Of a stretch of DNA of 23,509 nucleotides, positions 1-7,758 are shown piece after piece. The stretch's first letter is position 1; every line of letters starts with the position of its first letter. A model generated the notes under the pieces. The model made no database searches. It was not told the origin of the DNA and worked only from the letters and a program-made list of their open reading frames with translations. Source of the DNA: JANQUM01 sp047630355 (lineage in GTDB: Bacteria > Bacteroidota > Bacteroidia > Cytophagales > Spirosomataceae); NCBI GenBank assembly GCA_047630355.1, contig JBLHXN010000052.1, forward strand, positions 1 through 23,509. Direction: 5' to 3'. The position numbers and the translations under genes were made by a program.

Positions 1-1
1 T

Positions 2-556
2 TGGCTACAAGCCGTAAATCAATCCATGCAATTTCCAGAGGCCCTGAAAGGAATCGAGGATTTTATGCGGAGCATGGAAGATAACATGGCGGGAATGACA
101 GAGTTCCTGACCACTTTTGATTCCATAAGTGAACTAATACTGGCGTTTATCGTCATTGCGGTAATTGCCGGAGTCGGAGAAGAAATTATATTCAGAGGGC
201 TGATTCAGCGTAAGTTATACCTGGCAACCAAAAACCCGCACGTCGCGATTTGGTTAGCTGCATTCATTTTCAGTGCCATTCACTTTCAGTTTTATGGTTT
301 CCTTCCCCGGTTAATGCTCGGGGCAATGTTCGGTTATTTCTACTATTTCACGGGTAACCTTTGGGTTCCAATTGTAGCCCATGTCTTTAACAACGGATTA
401 GCGGTAATACTGCTTTACTTATCGCACCAAAAAATGATTGGTGCCGACATTGAGAAAATGGACAACGTTCCGTTTGCGGCGGGAGTTACTTCGTTCTTTT
501 TGGCAATAGGGCTAATCTGGTTTTTCAAAAAGTATATCGACAGAGAAACACTATAA
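2..556 (+). CDS. CPBP-family intramembrane metalloprotease, 3' part
   Basis: This is the C-terminal part of a CPBP (CAAX protease / bacteriocin-processing, Rce1-like) membrane protease. The reading frame is open to the left edge (codons run from base 2), so the true start lies outside the window. Numbering from the first in-window Met (base 26), motif 1 is the EExxxR signature (Glu52-Glu53, Arg57). A second motif carries His86 in a hydrophobic helix, and a third carries His119 with Asn122/Asn123; this is the usual set of catalytic or metal-binding residues of the family. Four or so hydrophobic stretches (about 36-50, 73-90, 95-108, 112-132) fit an integral inner-membrane enzyme, followed by a last helix near the C-terminus. 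In bacteria these enzymes act in peptide processing, immunity to self-made peptides or prenyl-protein cleavage; nothing here says which. It ends at TAA, 52 bases before the next gene. The family call is firm; the substrate is unknown. Confidence 0.88.
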   Translation, partial: WLQAVNQSMQFPEALKGIEDFMRSMEDNMAGMTEFLTTFDSISELILAFIVIAVIAGVGEEIIFRGLIQRKLYLATKNPHVAIWLAAFIFSAIHFQFYGFLPRLMLGAMFGYFYYFTGNLWVPIVAHVFNNGLAVILLYLSHQKMIGADIEKMDNVPFAAGVTSFFLAIGLIWFFKKYIDRETL

Positions 557-581
557 ATTAATTTTAATAAAAAATATCACT

Positions 582-589
582 TATTTTTG
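582..589 (+). promoter_or_regulatory. Bacteroidota-type -7 promoter element (TATTTTTG)
   Basis: The sequence matches the Bacteroidota housekeeping -7 consensus TAnnTTTG exactly and lies 19 bases before the ATG of the dioxygenase gene. The expected -33 element is not clear in the AT-rich stretch upstream. There is no strong Shine-Dalgarno sequence, only an A-rich run, as is usual in this phylum. Confidence 0.5.
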
Positions 590-608
590 GGAAAAAATTC
601 AAAGAGTA

Positions 609-1385
609 ATGAAATCATTTTATAAAGAAATAACTTTTGCGGAGATAGATTATTCTGCCGAGAAGATGCTTGAGGTATTGCATCAAAACAAGGTAACGGT
701 GTTACGCGGTTACGAAGGGCAGGAAGATCCTTTTGAGTTTTTTACGAAACTCTCCGATCAGCTAGGCGAAATTGTCCCGTCAGACGAAGATTTAGTTACG
801 GGTCAGCCAACCGGAAAACGTTGGATCGACATCACTTACGATCCCGCTATGATGAACAAGTACCGTTCTGCTCCAGTGGGTCAGCCGTTGCACACCGATG
901 CTTCCTATTCGCCGATAAGAGATAACGTGCAGTTCTTTTACTGTGCGGGACAAGCCGAATTAGGCGGAGCAACAACCTTTATTGACGGACACACAGTAGT
1001 TAAATTACTAGAAATGGCCGAAGAAACAGCGTTACTCGAAGACTTGAAAAAACACAAAATTCGATTTGCAAAAGATAACCGCGAACGCATCACACCAATT
1101 CTTTGGAAAGAAGACGATACGTGGCATTTCAACTGGAATTACTACACAGGTGCAAAAGAAAATAACGAGTTTGAAAAAGAACTTTTCGAGCGATTTCACA
1201 ACTTTTTAGAGACTCGTGTTGTGCGTTCAGGCTTAGTTACTGAAGCTATGCTGGAGAAAAACGACGCCGTTTTCTTTCACGACGAACTCGTACTTCACGG
1301 ACGGAACTCTTACTTTGCAACCGAAAAAGGGCAACGATCTTTAAGAAAAGGAACCATCTTATTGAAGGATTTAGAAATTAGCTGA
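609..1385 (+). CDS. TauD/TfdA-family Fe(II)/2-oxoglutarate dioxygenase
   Basis: This is a 258-residue non-haem iron oxygenase of the TauD/TfdA fold, close to the family's usual 260-300 residues. The iron-binding facial triad is visible: His95 and Asp97 in the HxD motif (QPLHTDASY), and a distal His230 in the segment LVLHGRNSY, followed by Arg243/Arg246, which would bind the 2-oxoglutarate carboxylate. The small-residue run GGATTF (119-124) after the HxD strand is also typical. The family couples decarboxylation of 2-oxoglutarate to hydroxylation of a small substrate such as taurine, alkyl sulfate, amino-acid or carnitine-type compounds. The true substrate cannot be read from the sequence, so no gene symbol is given. 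No signal peptide is seen, so it should be cytoplasmic. It appears to be a single-gene unit with its own promoter and a hairpin 45 bases after the TGA stop. Confidence 0.88.
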   Translation: MKSFYKEITFAEIDYSAEKMLEVLHQNKVTVLRGYEGQEDPFEFFTKLSDQLGEIVPSDEDLVTGQPTGKRWIDITYDPAMMNKYRSAPVGQPLHTDASYSPIRDNVQFFYCAGQAELGGATTFIDGHTVVKLLEMAEETALLEDLKKHKIRFAKDNRERITPILWKEDDTWHFNWNYYTGAKENNEFEKELFERFHNFLETRVVRSGLVTEAMLEKNDAVFFHDELVLHGRNSYFATEKGQRSLRKGTILLKDLEIS

Positions 1386-1430
1386 TAGCAATTAAACAGA
1401 GTAAATATTACTCAAAGATAAAGACAGAAC

Positions 1431-1460
1431 GGACAGGCTTCAATAATTTTGAGCCTGTCC
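1431..1460 (+). terminator. Hairpin after the dioxygenase gene
   Basis: A 9-bp perfect stem (GGACAGGCT with AGCCTGTCC) plus one wobble pair closes a 10-nt loop, 45 bases after the stop codon. The following bases are only weakly T-rich (AACTTGTTTC), so this may be an inefficient terminator or another stem-loop. Confidence 0.5.
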
Positions 1461-1775
1461 AACTTGTTTCTAAAGCTCTTGGTATAGAAGTCAATTTCCG
1501 TATTCTCCCTGAGAATAATGGCAAAATTTAACGATTATCGTTCCGGGTTTTCTAAAACCCTCAACAACTTCTAAAATTTACGCTGACGATATTCCAAGTA
1601 CCGAAACCGCTACATACAAGTTTTGAAAAGTGCTTCAAACAGAATTTTAAACGTATAATACGAAGCTTTTCTTCGCCACTACAACCACAATATATTCATT
1701 CTTTTATTGATGAGTGAAAGGAGGTCTTTTTTACGGTTATAAAAAAATAGTTTTCATCTTTCGTAGATTAAAAGT

Positions 1776-1783
1776 TATTTTGC
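1776..1783 (+). promoter_or_regulatory. Possible mraY -7 element (TATTTTGC)
   Basis: The sequence is one T short of the TAnnTTTG consensus and lies about 25 bases before the mraY ATG. It is the best candidate in an AT-rich stretch, and mraY has no gene directly upstream on its strand to share a promoter with. Confidence 0.35.
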
Positions 1784-1807
1784 ACTAAATACACTCCCAA
1801 ACTATAC

Positions 1808-3004
1808 ATGCTTTACTACCTTTTCAGTTATCTTGACCGTTTCATGAACTTTCCCGGAGCGGGAGTTTTCAAATACATCTCATTCCGAGCGGCAGCAGCG
1901 GCCATTTTATCTTTACTTATTGCGGCTATATTCGGGAAGCGGCTCATTAGCTTGTTACAAAAATTACAAATTGGCGAAAGTATCCGCGACCTCGGTCTTG
2001 ACGGTCAAATGCAGAAAAGAGGTACTCCTACCATGGGCGGGTTTATTATATTAGCCTCGTTGCTTATTCCCGTTTTACTTTTTGCCAAAGTTGACAACGT
2101 ATACATAGTCCTGTTACTGATAACAACAGTCTGGACTTCTATGATTGGTTTTGCCGATGATTATATCAAAGTATTCAAAAAGGACAAAGAAGGGTTAGCG
2201 GGGCGATTTAAGATTTTTGGACAAGTGGGCTTAGGCTTGATTGTGGGACTTACTCTATATTTCAACGATTACGTAAATGTCAGCATAAAAAATGGGGCAA
2301 ATATTGACGGCGTTGCCCAATACACTAATCAACATTTACTCGTCACCACCGTGCCGTTTTTGAAAAACAACGAAATCGACTACAGCATCTTAGGAAGCTA
2401 TTTTCCCGATAATTTAGCGTGGATTCCCTACGTATTGATTTGCATTTTTATCATCACTGCCGTTTCCAACGGAGCAAACATCACCGACGGAATTGACGGG
2501 CTCGCCGCCGGAACTTCCGCCATCATTGGTCTTACACTCGCGGTTTTTGCTTACTTATCTGGAAATAAAATCTTTGCCGAGTACCTCAATATTATGCTTA
2601 TTCCGAACTCAGGGGAAGTCGTAATCTTCTGTGCGGCGTTTCTGGGAGCGTGCATCGGATTCCTGTGGTATAACGCATTTCCGGCTCAGGTATTTATGGG
2701 CGACACAGGGAGTTTAATGCTTGGTGGTATCATTGCTACGTTGTCACTTATTTTAAGAAAAGAACTGCTTATTCCCATATTCTGCGGAATATTTTTGGTC
2801 GAAAACCTCTCTGTAATTCTGCAAGTGGCGTATTTCAAATACACCAAACGAAAATACGGCGAAGGACGACGAATATTCCTGATGTCGCCGTTGCACCACC
2901 ACTACCAGAAAAAGGGTTACCACGAAGCTAAAATCGTTACCCGCTTCTGGACCATCGGAATTGTATTGGCTTTGCTCAGTTTGGTAACTTTGAAATTGCA
3001 GTAA
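1808..3004 (+). CDS. mraY: Phospho-N-acetylmuramoyl-pentapeptide-transferase (MraY)
   Basis: MraY is the integral inner-membrane enzyme that transfers phospho-MurNAc-pentapeptide from UDP to undecaprenyl phosphate, forming lipid I for peptidoglycan. The 398-residue protein carries all the hallmark motifs: RGTPTMGG (71-78), the Asp pair in FADDY (117-118), NGANITDGIDGLAAG (221-235, with Asp227), FMGDTGSL (297-303, Asp299) and the HHH triplet (363-365) in PLHHHYQKKG. Ten or so hydrophobic helices are spread across the chain. The extra loop at about 155-200 lengthens it beyond the roughly 320-360 residues of Gram-positive and proteobacterial forms; I recall this as normal for Bacteroidota. Its context is unusual: no mur or fts gene lies on either side, although mraY usually sits in the division and cell-wall (dcw) cluster. 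It has its own spacer upstream and a terminator straight after. Confidence 0.97.
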   Translation: MLYYLFSYLDRFMNFPGAGVFKYISFRAAAAAILSLLIAAIFGKRLISLLQKLQIGESIRDLGLDGQMQKRGTPTMGGFIILASLLIPVLLFAKVDNVYIVLLLITTVWTSMIGFADDYIKVFKKDKEGLAGRFKIFGQVGLGLIVGLTLYFNDYVNVSIKNGANIDGVAQYTNQHLLVTTVPFLKNNEIDYSILGSYFPDNLAWIPYVLICIFIITAVSNGANITDGIDGLAAGTSAIIGLTLAVFAYLSGNKIFAEYLNIMLIPNSGEVVIFCAAFLGACIGFLWYNAFPAQVFMGDTGSLMLGGIIATLSLILRKELLIPIFCGIFLVENLSVILQVAYFKYTKRKYGEGRRIFLMSPLHHHYQKKGYHEAKIVTRFWTIGIVLALLSLVTLKLQ

Positions 3005-3023
3005 ACAATACTATTTTATTTGA

Positions 3024-3051
3024 AGCCCGTTGTAAGACGGGCTATTTTGTT
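3024..3051 (+). terminator. Terminator of mraY, possibly bidirectional
   Basis: A perfect 7-bp GC-rich stem (AGCCCGT / ACGGGCT) with a 6-nt loop is followed by ATTTTGTT, 19 bases after the mraY stop. An AT-rich run on the other side (ATTTTATTTGA) could let it also serve the convergent barrel gene that ends at 3089. Confidence 0.75.
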
Positions 3052-3088
3052 AAACAAGCAGCGTATTAACGAATTGCAGCCTTTCTCC

Positions 3089-5896
3089 TCACTTAAAAGA
3101 AAACCGCACCTTAACCAAGACCTGCGACGGACGAAGCTGATAAGTGGATTCAGAATAAGCAAACGAACTGGCGGAAACCGTGGTCAGCGTTTTGATATTG
3201 AAAACGTTATTCCAGTTAGCTTCGAGGTCGATTTTAGACTTTGTGAATGTGTAACGAAACGTCAAATCGGTGAATAGATTTTCCGTATTTTGATTGATAA
3301 AACGGTTGACATAATATTCGCTTCTAATTCCTAAAAAGGTCTGTTCGGTTGGATAAAAACTCAGTTCCGCCTGATGAGTTTGCTGATTAGCTCGTTGTGG
3401 TGATTGATTCTCTACGCTATTTTTGAGGTAAGATAGCTGGTATTTATACTCTACGCCAAACCATTCCAATGCGTCAATTGTCAACTTTAAATCCGGACGC
3501 ACACTTTGATATATAACCGACGCCAATACATCGTTGATTAACTGTTGCCGCTCGGTTTGGGAAACGCTTACACCGATAGAAGCATTCGACTTTAGTTTGC
3601 TAAAATACTTCCCCAAACGACCCGAAATGGTTTGATTGTACGATTTGTTACTTTGCTCCAAAGCAATTAATTCAATCGCTCCATTTTCGTCAATTTGATT
3701 GGAGATCAACAGGTTATTTTCCGTAACATTATTCACGTAAAACACATTAAAAAACGTTGAAATCAGCGGATTGCGGTAGTTCAATCCGCCAGAAAAAGCG
3801 TTGGAAATATTGATTGGCAAAGGGGCATTTCTCCGTTCGATGGTTCGGTAGCTTTTCAGGATATATCCGTAATGTACGTTTTCTAATTCACCCAAATTCA
3901 CGCTTCTCCGAACCGATACGTTCGTTTTCCAAAAGGCGTTGAACTCGTAGCCAACACTCAATCGTGGTTCAAAGGCTAAACGGTTAAGCGTTTGACCTTC
4001 GTCAGAAATTTTTTCTTCAATTGAAAAGTTATAAAGTGTCAGCGGCATTTCTACCGTAAACCGCCAGTCCTTTTTTCGGTATTCAGATTTTAATTTAGCG
4101 TACGCACTCGTTTGTAACCAAGATAAATCATTGCCGAAATCCTCTCCAATTGGTGTAATATTTTCACTGTTAATTTTCGTCAACTCAGAGGTGAGCTGCT
4201 GCCGTTGCACTATAAAACCAAGCGTTGGAGAAAGTACCACGCCTTTATAACTGCGGGTCAGACTGACAGTATTATTCGTTTGAAACGTGTTGACGTTTAC
4301 ATTTTGATTCAGAGCAGAAAACGGTTGTCCGGCGTTCAGTAAATTGGTAAACTGACCCGGCGTAACCGAAAGCGATTGCGGCGTTTGATTAAAACTCACG
4401 AAGGACCGCAACGTAAGCAGTTGCTTCCCAACGGTAAAAATATTCTTCAGTTTATTTGAAATCGAGAAATACGGATTGCTCAATTCCTGCGTAAGTGCTT
4501 CGCCGTTGCGGGTAAGATTTCCGCGTTGTCCGTCCCAAAATCCGCGAAATTTTAGTTCGTTATCAAAGTACTTTTTCGGGTCATTTTTTTGCAGTGAAAA
4601 GTTTGTTTCGAGCGAATTGAAGTACAGCTGATTGTACTTGTTCTCTACAATCCCAATCGTGTCAAGTGGCGTGTAAAAAAGCGTCGTGGTGCTTCCAGCT
4701 TGTTGTTGATAATCGTTTGTATAGGAAGCATTCAGGCGAAGTTCGTAGTCATTTTTGAGTTTTTTTAGTTGATTTATCGAAGCAAGATGAGCGTTGTTGT
4801 CGAGCCAACGGCTATCCGCAAAAGATGGCGGAGCGAGTTGCTGAATACGAAGCCAATCGTTTTTATCGTCGTCGCTTTCAAAGTTGTTCATGATGTCCTG
4901 AATCGTCAGGATTTTTGTTTGCTTAGCAATGTTATTTCCGACGTTATTCGCCTGATACGAACCGATGAATTGGTTCTTTTTTGTGAACAACATCGGCGTA
5001 ACGTTAGCTTCCCACAGCAGAGGCAAAGCCCCAACGCCCACATTTGCCGTTCCGGTAACCGTCACTTTATTTTTGAGTTGAATGTTGATTGCCGCATTCT
5101 CCGAAAATTCGAGACTGTCGAGCATTTTTATTGGCTGATGATTTTCTACAATCTGCACGCCCGAAACGGCATCAACGGGCAGGTTTTCGTTCGCCAAATT
5201 GTATCTTCCTCCGAGTAAATCAAGTCCCTCAATATAGTATTTGTTAATCGGTTTTCCCTGATACAAAATCCGGCCGCTCGCTTCCACTTCAATTCCGGGT
5301 AGCTTTTTGATAATGTCTATGATAGCCCGGTCGTTGGCGTCTTTAAATTCTCCGACGTTGAACGTCAGCGTATCTCCTCTGCGGGTAACCGGATCAGGTT
5401 TCACGATAACTTCTTTTAAATCAATATTTTGTTCAGCTACCGTAAAATCATTCTGCTGCGAAGTATTACGCACAATTTTCTTCTGCGGAGCGAAGCCCAA
5501 CGCGTATAAATTCAGTTGCAATGAATCCGCATCCGACGTAAATTCGATTTTATAATTCCCCCCATTATCAGTGATTGAAAAAGCCAAAATATTGGCGGCG
5601 TTGGGCTGCGAGAGCGTTACGTTTACCCCTCGCACGGCGTTTCCCTTTTCGTCCGTTATTTTTCCTTTAAATACGGACTGGGCGAAGGTGAGCTGGGAGA
5701 GTAAGAGGAAGACTGAAAAGAGGAGATATTTGAGTTGGGTGGAGAAGCATTTGGGTATTGACCCACCGAAGCGACGGTCGCCCCGACCGACTTCGTCAGG
5801 CCACCCTTCCGAGGAGGGGATTTCTCCGAAACGTTGCTTACTTTTCCAATAAGACCGGGGATTTTTGTTCTTCGCTTTCATTTCCCCAATATTCAT
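3089..5896 (-). CDS. TonB-receptor-like outer-membrane beta-barrel with carboxypeptidase-regulatory-like N-domain
   Basis: This is a 935-residue outer-membrane protein. A hydrophobic signal segment (about 56-72, ending LTFAQ) is followed by a carboxypeptidase-regulatory-like beta-sandwich (about 77-150, starting FKGKITDEKGNAVRGV), then a plug-like region (about 165-280, with GDTLTFNVGEFKDAND and a PGIEVEASGRILYQGKPI stretch). A long beta-barrel follows and ends in an aromatic-terminated strand (RFSFK), as expected for BAM-inserted barrels. Such proteins act as TonB-coupled uptake or transport receptors in Bacteroidota; the ligand is unknown. The ATG overlaps the TGA of the upstream GLPGLI gene (ATGA), implying translational coupling. 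Oddly, the signal segment starts more than 50 residues into the frame, because residues 25-46 are encoded by a GC-rich palindromic element. I found no ATG, GTG or TTG in frame between that element and the signal segment, so the coupled ATG at 5896, or the one five codons later, must be used. A start nearer to the signal segment cannot be supported. Confidence 0.85.
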   Translation of the reverse strand: MNIGEMKAKNKNPRSYWKSKQRFGEIPSSEGWPDEVGRGDRRFGGSIPKCFSTQLKYLLFSVFLLLSQLTFAQSVFKGKITDEKGNAVRGVNVTLSQPNAANILAFSITDNGGNYKIEFTSDADSLQLNLYALGFAPQKKIVRNTSQQNDFTVAEQNIDLKEVIVKPDPVTRRGDTLTFNVGEFKDANDRAIIDIIKKLPGIEVEASGRILYQGKPINKYYIEGLDLLGGRYNLANENLPVDAVSGVQIVENHQPIKMLDSLEFSENAAINIQLKNKVTVTGTANVGVGALPLLWEANVTPMLFTKKNQFIGSYQANNVGNNIAKQTKILTIQDIMNNFESDDDKNDWLRIQQLAPPSFADSRWLDNNAHLASINQLKKLKNDYELRLNASYTNDYQQQAGSTTTLFYTPLDTIGIVENKYNQLYFNSLETNFSLQKNDPKKYFDNELKFRGFWDGQRGNLTRNGEALTQELSNPYFSISNKLKNIFTVGKQLLTLRSFVSFNQTPQSLSVTPGQFTNLLNAGQPFSALNQNVNVNTFQTNNTVSLTRSYKGVVLSPTLGFIVQRQQLTSELTKINSENITPIGEDFGNDLSWLQTSAYAKLKSEYRKKDWRFTVEMPLTLYNFSIEEKISDEGQTLNRLAFEPRLSVGYEFNAFWKTNVSVRRSVNLGELENVHYGYILKSYRTIERRNAPLPINISNAFSGGLNYRNPLISTFFNVFYVNNVTENNLLISNQIDENGAIELIALEQSNKSYNQTISGRLGKYFSKLKSNASIGVSVSQTERQQLINDVLASVIYQSVRPDLKLTIDALEWFGVEYKYQLSYLKNSVENQSPQRANQQTHQAELSFYPTEQTFLGIRSEYYVNRFINQNTENLFTDLTFRYTFTKSKIDLEANWNNVFNIKTLTTVSASSFAYSESTYQLRPSQVLVKVRFSFK
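5761..5824. repeat. GC-rich palindromic (REP-like) element inside the barrel gene's 5' end
   Basis: A GC-rich block contains an imperfect inverted repeat: CGAAG plus CGGTCG at 5767-5780, paired across a CCC loop with CGACCG and CTTCG at 5784-5795. It ends with a CCACCC/GAGGAGGGG-type arm. Its composition differs sharply from the AT-rich flanks. It is in frame and encodes a hydrophilic Gly/Arg/Asp-rich stretch between the start codon and the signal peptide. From memory, dispersed elements with this CCCCTCC...GGAGGGG flavour are common in Bacteroidota genomes. Only one copy is in this window, so its repeat status is inferred. Confidence 0.5.
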
Positions 5897-6774
5897 TCTC
5901 TCTCAATCGGGTTATTACGTTTGCTACGCCCCTTTTTGACGAGATTATTCATTTCTTTTTGCGACATATCTTTCCCGTCTTTTGATTTCATTGTGATGGA
6001 GCCGCCACTTGCGTTTATCATTTTGAAAGGGTTTTCGGTGAAGTCCGTTTTCATTTCCGTGAATTTCGATTTACTGACATTTAGCAAGTTCTTTTCGCTT
6101 ACCTCAATCTCACCCAACGTAGCTTTCTCCAATCCCGCCAACGTGAAATGGTATTGATCTTCGGAGTCGTACATATCAACGATCAGACCGGGTAGGCCGC
6201 TAAATTTGTACGGACCGTCCTGAATCGGTATTTGGAAGGAAAACCACGCTTCGTAATCTCTGCCACCGTAGGTTGTCGTGGCTTTTTGGCAAGGATAATC
6301 TGCCTTCGTGGCGGTTTCGTTGGTGATGTTCCATTTTACCGCCGGAAGGTCTTCTTCGTAAGCTAACTTATCCATAAATACTTTTTCCTGATAAGTTACC
6401 TTTTGCGAATTACTCCGTTTGATGATTTCGTACGAAAATATAGATTTCGGGGCACTTTTCATTGCCGCCATCATCTGAGAAATATCCGCCTTATCAGATT
6501 TAAAAGACGCCATGATGGAGTCACGGACGAAGGCATTTTTACTAAAAAATAACGAGGTAGAATCCCCGACCAACAGCATCATTTTTTCGTTACTGGTAGC
6601 CACGGTATCTGTACTTGGTTGAAAAGTGAGCTCGTACGTAATGTGGTAATTTATTTTGTCTAAAACCGTTTTTCCCTCTGAACCAGAGCCTCCGCCTCCA
6701 ACAATATTAATTGATTGAGCAAACGAAGTTATCATGAGACAGAGAACGCAAAAGGTAGATAAAAGCTTTTTCAT
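5893..6774 (-). CDS. GLPGLI-family secreted protein (first of three)
   Basis: This is a 293-residue member of the Bacteroidota GLPGLI family (TIGR01200 type), whose biochemical role is not known. A Sec signal peptide covers residues 1-19 (cut near SFAQ). The signature GLPGLI is at 193-198 within the block GRDYEAWFSFQIPI...GPYKFSGLPGLIV, which includes the conserved Trp177. The C-terminus ends NNPIE, close to the NNPLE of the other two copies. A glycine-rich stretch (IVGGGGSGSEG, 24-34) follows the signal peptide. Its TGA overlaps the ATG of the TonB-receptor-like barrel gene, so the two form an operon and probably act together at the cell envelope. A perfect TAnnTTTG element lies 30 bases upstream. 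It is longer than its neighbours (270 and about 275 residues) and less similar to them than they are to each other. Confidence 0.9.
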   Translation of the reverse strand: MKKLLSTFCVLCLMITSFAQSINIVGGGGSGSEGKTVLDKINYHITYELTFQPSTDTVATSNEKMMLLVGDSTSLFFSKNAFVRDSIMASFKSDKADISQMMAAMKSAPKSIFSYEIIKRSNSQKVTYQEKVFMDKLAYEEDLPAVKWNITNETATKADYPCQKATTTYGGRDYEAWFSFQIPIQDGPYKFSGLPGLIVDMYDSEDQYHFTLAGLEKATLGEIEVSEKNLLNVSKSKFTEMKTDFTENPFKMINASGGSITMKSKDGKDMSQKEMNNLVKKGRSKRNNPIERE

Positions 6775-6803
6775 AGAATTTCAACGGTTATTTTCTTGAC
6801 ACA

Positions 6804-6826
6804 CAAACATAACTAAAATATTAGTT
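6804..6826 (-). promoter_or_regulatory. Promoter -7 element and adjoining dyad of the GLPGLI/barrel operon
   Basis: On the minus strand TATGTTTG (6811-6804) matches TAnnTTTG exactly and would start transcription about 23 bases before the ATG at 6774. Immediately upstream is a perfect dyad, AACTAA-AATA-TTAGTT (6811-6826), well placed for a regulator between the -33 and -7 positions. The same dyad recurs at 8558-8573 beside a mutated element (TATGCTTG) in the second unit. Confidence 0.55.
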
Positions 6827-6869
6827 GAATATTTACCTACAGACCGTTAAAATTCTTTAAAAGTGCTTT

Positions 6870-7682
6870 TTAATCTACTCTGAGTTCGAGGGGGTTGTTC
6901 TTAGCTGCTGCGTTCGCTTTAATTTTATTTTTAAGTTCAGTATTTGAAGAGAAATCAAATCCATAGCTTGACTGAAGTGAATGTAATGGATTGATTCTTG
7001 TTTTTTCACGTAATGAAAAAACAGTTTTATGATTAGATTCAATTGCTTTTTTTTCAAAAAAAGGAATACTAGTTAAATTTCCTCTAAATTCTTCAACGCT
7101 TTTTATAGTGAAAATATAATGTTTCTTCGTATCGTATATTCTCACTATAAGGCCTGGAAGTCCATTAAAAATATGAGGTCCACTATTTATTGGTATTTCC
7201 GAAGTAAACCAAGCCTTGTACTCTCTACCTGCAAAAGTAGTTGAAGCCGTACTACAGAAAAAACCATTAACACTATCTTTCTTATCCCCTTCGATATTCC
7301 AAACAAGTTTCTGATCTATTTCGTAAAAATAATAATCGAGGCCATTCGCTTCATAAACCTTTGTAATATCTTTTTGCAAATCATGTGAAACAAAATACGG
7401 GAAATAAGTTACATGCATATAAGCTGGATTACCTATTACGTCGTAACGTGAAATTTCGCCTTTACTTATAGATGCAAATAGTGTATCTCTTTTAAGAAAA
7501 TTCTCCGTACTATATACAGTAAATTGATTTGACTTTGTAAACAAGTAAGCCGTCTCATTTAAAACATGGTCAATATTATTTGTATCACGTGAATATGATA
7601 TATCATATTCAAATACAAAGTTTTGACTCTTTAATGAGTTTTGGATCAAAAAGACAAGTATCAAGATTATAAAATATTTCAT
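6870..7682 (-). CDS. GLPGLI-family secreted protein, intact copy of unit A
   Basis: This 270-residue GLPGLI protein has a signal peptide of about 18 residues (MKYFIILILVFLIQ then SLKSQ), an N-terminal beta-rich part starting FVFEYDISYSRD, the block GREYKAWFTSEIPI...GPHIFNGLPGLIV (GLPGLI at 174-179, Trp158) and the terminal NNPLELRVD. The single Cys at 143 just before the GRxYxAW block is conserved in all three copies here. The function is unknown; export to the periplasm or outer membrane is the safe inference. It lies 76 bases downstream of the unit A peptide gene on the same strand, so they were probably one operon. The region is AT-rich compared with the housekeeping genes. It is most similar to the broken gene at 8622-9449 (for example STENFLKRD versus ATENFLKKD). 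Confidence 0.88.
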   Translation of the reverse strand: MKYFIILILVFLIQNSLKSQNFVFEYDISYSRDTNNIDHVLNETAYLFTKSNQFTVYSTENFLKRDTLFASISKGEISRYDVIGNPAYMHVTYFPYFVSHDLQKDITKVYEANGLDYYFYEIDQKLVWNIEGDKKDSVNGFFCSTASTTFAGREYKAWFTSEIPINSGPHIFNGLPGLIVRIYDTKKHYIFTIKSVEEFRGNLTSIPFFEKKAIESNHKTVFSLREKTRINPLHSLQSSYGFDFSSNTELKNKIKANAAAKNNPLELRVD

Positions 7683-7703
7683 TTAGTTTCTTTCTTATTG
7701 GAA

Positions 7704-7747
7704 TTAACCCAAATAGGAAGCAGTTTCCCTTTCCCTGTTAGGGTTAA
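7704..7747 (-). promoter_or_regulatory. Stem-loop between peptide A and GLPGLI A genes
   Basis: A perfect 7-bp inverted repeat (TTAACCC at 7704-7710, GGGTTAA at 7741-7747) encloses 30 bases that can pair further (AGGAA with TTCCC). It could attenuate or process the transcript between the two genes. It has no T-run and no counterpart between the unit B genes. Confidence 0.3.
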
Positions 7748-7758
7748 AGTATCATGAA

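Larger units (their letters stand above)
1386..1807. other. Gene-free spacer with several hairpins
   Basis: This 422-base gap holds no convincing reading frame on either strand. Besides the hairpin at 1431-1460 it contains two short perfect inverted repeats: TATTCTC/GAGAATA with a 3-nt loop at 1501-1517, and GGGTTTT/AAAACCC with a 2-nt spacer at 1545-1560. The right end carries the probable mraY promoter. I see no RNA gene that I can name. Confidence 0.5.

Noticed and set aside
1386..1807. A hidden RNA gene or riboswitch ahead of mraY
   Set aside because: Only short unrelated hairpins are seen; nothing matches a known riboswitch or small-RNA architecture.
3020..3277. Plus-strand frame after mraY
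   Set aside because: It starts at the terminator and runs antisense to the 3' end of the barrel gene; no domain or signal.
4769..5852. Several plus-strand frames opposite the barrel gene
   Set aside because: Shadow frames of the TonB-receptor-like gene without start context or recognisable domains.
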